DNA of 64,000 nucleotides from Bradyrhizobium commune (lineage in GTDB: Bacteria; Pseudomonadota; Alphaproteobacteria; Rhizobiales; Xanthobacteraceae), in the NCBI RefSeq assembly GCF_015624505.1, contig NZ_CP061379.1, positions 4,526,001-4,590,000 on the forward strand, written 5' to 3'. Positions 60,765-64,000 of this stretch are shown piece after piece. The notes under the pieces are model-generated. The model was not told the origin of the DNA. It was given only the letters and a program-made list of their open reading frames with translations, and searched no databases. The position numbers and the translations under genes are program-made. Numbering within the stretch: the stretch's first letter is position 1; every line of letters begins with the position of its first letter.

Positions 60765-60780
60765 TTTCTGGAGCGCGCAA

Positions 60781-62022
60781 ATGCCCCCCTCCCAAGACAC
60801 TTCTCGCCCTGGCCGCATCCGTCGCCTTCTCGGCGGCGTGGCCATCGTGGGCGCCCTCGCCGTGGCCGGCTCGATCGCGACCGGCCACTACTTCCGTGCC
60901 GCGCAGGCAACCGCAACAGCTGCGGCAGCCGAACAGGCCGTCCCCGTCACCGTCGCAATGATCGAACCGCGACGGACCGTGTTGTGGGATGATTTCTCCG
61001 GCCGTCTCGAGGCCATCCAACGCGTCGAGCTTCGCCCGCGCGTGGCAGGCGCGGTCCTGTCGACCAATTTTACGGAGGGCACGCTGGTGAAGGCCGGCGA
61101 CGTGCTGTTCAAGATCGATCCGGCGCCCTACGCCGCCGAGGTCGACAAGGCCGCGGCGCAGCTCGAGGCCGCCAAGGCACGCGTGGTGTTCACCCAGAGC
61201 GAGCTCGAGCGCGGTGCCCAGCTCGTGGGCAACGCCGTCGTCACCCGGCGCGACTACGACCAGCGCGACAACGCCAATCGCGAAGCGATTGCCAATGTGA
61301 AGGCGGCCGAAGCGACGCTCCAGACCGCAAAGCTCAATCTCGACTACACCGAGGTGCGCGCGCCGGTCGACGGCCGCGTCGGCAAGATCGAGATCACCGT
61401 CGGCAATCTCGTCGCCGCCGGCACCGCTTCTCCGGTGCTGACCTCACTGGTCTCGGTCAATCCAATCTACGCGTCCTTCGACGCGGACGAAGAAGTGGTG
61501 CTGCACGCGCTGAACTCGATCGCGGACGTCTCCGGCAAGCGTGGCGATCTCGACCAGATCCCGGTGGAGATGGCGACCTCCGGCGGGCTCTCGGCGAAAG
61601 GCCACATCCAGCTCATCGACAACCAGGTCAACGGCCAGAGCGGCACTATCCGTGTCCGCGCGGTGTTCCAGAACGAGGACGGGCGTCTCATCCCCGGCCA
61701 GTTCGCCCGCGTGCGCATGGGCCAGCCGAAGCAGCAGACGCTGGTGATGATCGACGAGCGCGCGATCGGCACCGACCAGGACAAGAAGTTCGTGATGGCG
61801 GTCGGCGACGACAGCCGCGCGGTCTATCGGCCGATCACGCTGGGCGGCTCAGTTGATGGCCTGCGCATCGTCACGGCTGGCCTGAAGCAAGGCGACCGCA
61901 TCGTGGTCAACGGGCTGCAACGCGTGCGTCCCGGCGCCCTTCTCAAGACAGAGGTCGCCGCAATGGGCGCGCGCGGACAGCAGGCCTCCAACCACAGCAA
62001 CCAGGACGTGGTGCAACGCTAG
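60781..62022 (+). CDS. RND efflux periplasmic adaptor (AcrA/MexE-like)
   Basis: A 413-residue membrane fusion protein. An N-terminal anchor (LLGGVAIVGALAVAGSIATGHYF) is followed by the lipoyl domain (RVELRPRVAGAVLSTNFTEGTLVKAGDVLFKIDPAPYAAEVDKA), the coiled-coil hairpin and the barrel region (GRLIPGQFARVRMG). It is the first gene of the TetR-controlled pump operon, 139 bases before the pump. Confidence 0.9.
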   Translation: MPPSQDTSRPGRIRRLLGGVAIVGALAVAGSIATGHYFRAAQATATAAAAEQAVPVTVAMIEPRRTVLWDDFSGRLEAIQRVELRPRVAGAVLSTNFTEGTLVKAGDVLFKIDPAPYAAEVDKAAAQLEAAKARVVFTQSELERGAQLVGNAVVTRRDYDQRDNANREAIANVKAAEATLQTAKLNLDYTEVRAPVDGRVGKIEITVGNLVAAGTASPVLTSLVSVNPIYASFDADEEVVLHALNSIADVSGKRGDLDQIPVEMATSGGLSAKGHIQLIDNQVNGQSGTIRVRAVFQNEDGRLIPGQFARVRMGQPKQQTLVMIDERAIGTDQDKKFVMAVGDDSRAVYRPITLGGSVDGLRIVTAGLKQGDRIVVNGLQRVRPGALLKTEVAAMGARGQQASNHSNQDVVQR

Positions 62023-62025
62023 TCA

Positions 62026-62131
62026 CGACCGGGGCGCGCATGGCGCGCTCCGGAATTTCGACGTCAGACTTTCGAAGACATCGTTTCCACACTCCGGGTT
62101 CGTGGGCGTCGCCCGCGTCCCGGGGTGACGG
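62026..62131. repeat. Dispersed repeat between adaptor and pump genes
   Basis: Units CCGGGGCGCGCATGGCGCGC and CGTCGCCCGCGTCCCGGGGTGACGG form an imperfect inverted array with the same GTGACG end as the other CGTCAC/CGTCATTC-type repeats in this window. Confidence 0.5.
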
Positions 62132-62161
62132 AAAAACTGTCTCTCGCGCAGGGGCAAGGCC

Positions 62162-64000
62162 ATGAATCTCTCAAAGTTCTTTATCGACCGTCCGATCTTT
62201 GCCGGCGTGCTGTCGGTCCTGATTTTCCTCGCGGGCCTGATCTCGCTGTTCGCGATGCCGATCTCGGAATACCCCGATGTGGTGCCGCCTTCGGTCGTGG
62301 TGCGTGCGAGCTACCCCGGCGCTAATCCCAAGGTGATTGCCGAGACCGTGGCGACGCCGATCGAGGAGCAGATCAACGGCGTCGAGAACATGCTGTACAT
62401 GTCGAGCCAGGCCACCACCGACGGCGCCATGACGCTGACGGTGACGTTCCGCCTCGGCACCGATCCCGACAAGGCGACGCAGTTGGTGCAGAACCGCGTG
62501 CAGCAGGCCGAGCCGCGCCTGCCGGCCGTGGTGCGCCAGCTCGGCATCATTACCAAGAAGTCGTCGCCCGACCTCACCATGGTCGTGCATCTGTTGTCGC
62601 CGAACAACCGCTACGACATGACTTACTTGCGCAACTACGCGGTGCTCAACGTCAAGGACCGGCTGGCGCGGATCGACGGCGTCGGTGACGTCCAGCTCTA
62701 TGGCGCTGGCGACTATTCGATGCGGGTCTGGGTCGATCCGCAGAAGGCGGCCGAGCACGGCCTGACCGCCAGCGACATCGTCAAGGCGATCCAGGCGCAG
62801 AACGTCGAGGCCGCGGCCGGCGTCGTCGGCTCCTCCCCGAACGTCAGGGGTATCGACCTGCAAATGTCCGTCAATGCCGAGGGTCGGCTTGCGAACGAGG
62901 AGCAGTTCGGTGACATCGTCGTCAAGACCGGCACGCGTGGCGAAGTCGTACGCTTACGCGACGTCGCGCGCATCGAGCTCGGTGCGTCCGAATACGGCCT
63001 GCGCTCTCTGCTTGACAACAAGCAGGCGGTGGCGATCCCGATCTTCCAGGCGCCGGGCTCGAACGCGCTGGAGATCTCCGACCACGTTCGCGCCACCATG
63101 GCCGAGATCAAGAAGAACATGCCGGAAGGCGTATCCTATCAGATCGTCTACGACCCCACCCAATTCGTGCGTTCCTCGATCGAGGCTGTGATCCACACTT
63201 TGCTGGAGGCGATCGCGCTGGTGGTGCTGGTGGTGATCCTGTTCCTCCAGACCTGGCGCGCTTCGATCATTCCGCTGCTGGCGGTGCCGGTGTCGATCGT
63301 CGGCACCTTTGCCGTGATGCACCTGTTCGGCTTCTCCATCAACGCGCTCAGCCTGTTCGGCCTGGTGCTCGCGATCGGCATCGTCGTCGACGACGCCATC
63401 GTCGTGGTCGAGAACGTCGAGCGCAACATCGAGGGCGGGCTGTCGCCGCGCGACGCCACCTATCAGGCGATGCGCGAGGTGTCCGGTCCGATCATCGCGA
63501 TCGCGATGGTGCTGATCGCGGTGTTCGTACCGCTCGCCTTCATCTCCGGCCTCACCGGCCAGTTCTACAAGCAGTTCGCGCTGACGATCGCGATCTCGAC
63601 CGTGATCTCGGCCGTCAATTCGCTGACGCTTTCGCCGGCCTTGTCGGCGCTGCTGCTCAAGGGCCATGACGAGCCGAAGGACCGGCTGACGCTGATCATG
63701 GAGAAAAGCCTTGGCTGGTTCTTCCGTCGCTTCAATCGGGCGTTCACCTACTCCTCGGAAAGTTACAGCGGCACCGTGACCAAGGTGATCTCGGGCAAGG
63801 CCGCGGTCATGGGCCTTTACGTGGTGCTGGTTGGCATCACCGCCTTCCTGTTCCAGCAGGTGCCGAGCGGCTTCGTGCCGGGCCAGGACAAGCAATACCT
63901 TGTCGGCTTCGCTCGCCTGCCCGACGGCGCGACGCTCGACCGCACCGAAGAGGTCATCCGCAAGATGAGCGACATCGCGCTGACCCAGCCCGGTGTCGAG
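62162..64000 (+). CDS. RND multidrug efflux pump, AcrB/MexF-like, 5' part
   Basis: The gene starts ATG 62162 and is open to the window end, so 613 residues are visible. It opens MNLSKFFIDRPIFAGVLSVLI, then the first periplasmic domain (SYPGANPKVIAETVATPIEEQINGVENMLYMSS; APGSNALEISDHVR) and TM segments near 340 (ALVVLVVILFLQTW) with LVLAIGIVVDDAIVVVENVER, which holds the proton-relay Asp pair. It pairs with the adaptor upstream. The AcrB/MexF/HAE1 type suggests export of hydrophobic drugs or plant compounds (inference). Confidence 0.92.
   Translation, partial: MNLSKFFIDRPIFAGVLSVLIFLAGLISLFAMPISEYPDVVPPSVVVRASYPGANPKVIAETVATPIEEQINGVENMLYMSSQATTDGAMTLTVTFRLGTDPDKATQLVQNRVQQAEPRLPAVVRQLGIITKKSSPDLTMVVHLLSPNNRYDMTYLRNYAVLNVKDRLARIDGVGDVQLYGAGDYSMRVWVDPQKAAEHGLTASDIVKAIQAQNVEAAAGVVGSSPNVRGIDLQMSVNAEGRLANEEQFGDIVVKTGTRGEVVRLRDVARIELGASEYGLRSLLDNKQAVAIPIFQAPGSNALEISDHVRATMAEIKKNMPEGVSYQIVYDPTQFVRSSIEAVIHTLLEAIALVVLVVILFLQTWRASIIPLLAVPVSIVGTFAVMHLFGFSINALSLFGLVLAIGIVVDDAIVVVENVERNIEGGLSPRDATYQAMREVSGPIIAIAMVLIAVFVPLAFISGLTGQFYKQFALTIAISTVISAVNSLTLSPALSALLLKGHDEPKDRLTLIMEKSLGWFFRRFNRAFTYSSESYSGTVTKVISGKAAVMGLYVVLVGITAFLFQQVPSGFVPGQDKQYLVGFARLPDGATLDRTEEVIRKMSDIALTQPGVE

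Overview
The window reads as chromosomal DNA of a GC-rich alphaproteobacterium, most likely a Bradyrhizobium or close relative. This rests on gene content (TAXI-type TRAP transporter, LIV-type ABC operon, rhizobial-style exbB with a long Pro/Ala leader, IalB-family protein, TadE/TadG-like proteins) and on several families of short intergenic palindromic repeats of the kind scattered through Bradyrhizobium genomes. The genus is inferred, not proven. I see no phage, insertion sequence, CRISPR array or rRNA operon. There is one tRNA (Gln, CTG).

Layout. 1-1007: 3' end of an alkaline-phosphatase-superfamily gene with a strong terminator. 1257-3914 (minus): three TadE/TadG-like genes. 4209-6684 (minus): an IclR regulator overlapping an orphan acyl-CoA carboxyltransferase. 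7179-12321 (plus): TAXI binding protein, fused TRAP permease and a glutaminase-STAS-cyclic-nucleotide-binding fusion. 12323-18533 (minus): MazG-like and CMD-family genes, then an aminotransferase / peptide-type binding protein / N,N-dimethylformamidase-like operon, divergent from a FadR-type regulator (18661) with two operator-like palindromes between them. 19863-24182 (minus): CoA-transferase, thiolase-like and OB-fold genes, a small coiled-coil gene and a second thiolase. 24238-37742: a sugar-acid catabolic locus. Its minus-strand operon holds ABC transporter, epimerase-like dehydrogenase, sugar kinase and KDPG aldolase; its plus-strand genes are a LacI regulator, IlvD/EDD dehydratase, two SDRs, a serine hydrolase and a GFA-family gene. 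Two LacI-type operators flank lacI.

37759-38949 (plus): an M50 protease and a membrane-anchored unknown. 38961-47132 (minus): an iron-uptake locus with two tandem paralogous TonB-dependent receptors, a PiuC-like oxygenase, ExbB, ExbD and a TonB-like protein. Three 23-bp repeats resembling the iron control element lie upstream of one receptor and one related copy upstream of the other. 48009-52318 (plus): an RND efflux pair, then an IalB-family gene. 52984-57627 (minus): a complete LIV-type ABC operon. 57894-60579: DUF1428 gene, tRNA-Gln, a small ORF, ribonuclease Z and a TetR regulator. 60781-64000 (plus): a second RND pair whose pump gene runs off the window; a perfect TetR-type palindrome sits just upstream of its first gene.

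The best candidates for undescribed biology are the single-chain dimethylformamidase-like operon with its FadR operators, the glutaminase-STAS-cNMP fusion behind a TRAP transporter, and the triple iron-control-like repeat array. All functional statements come from reading the sequence without database searches.
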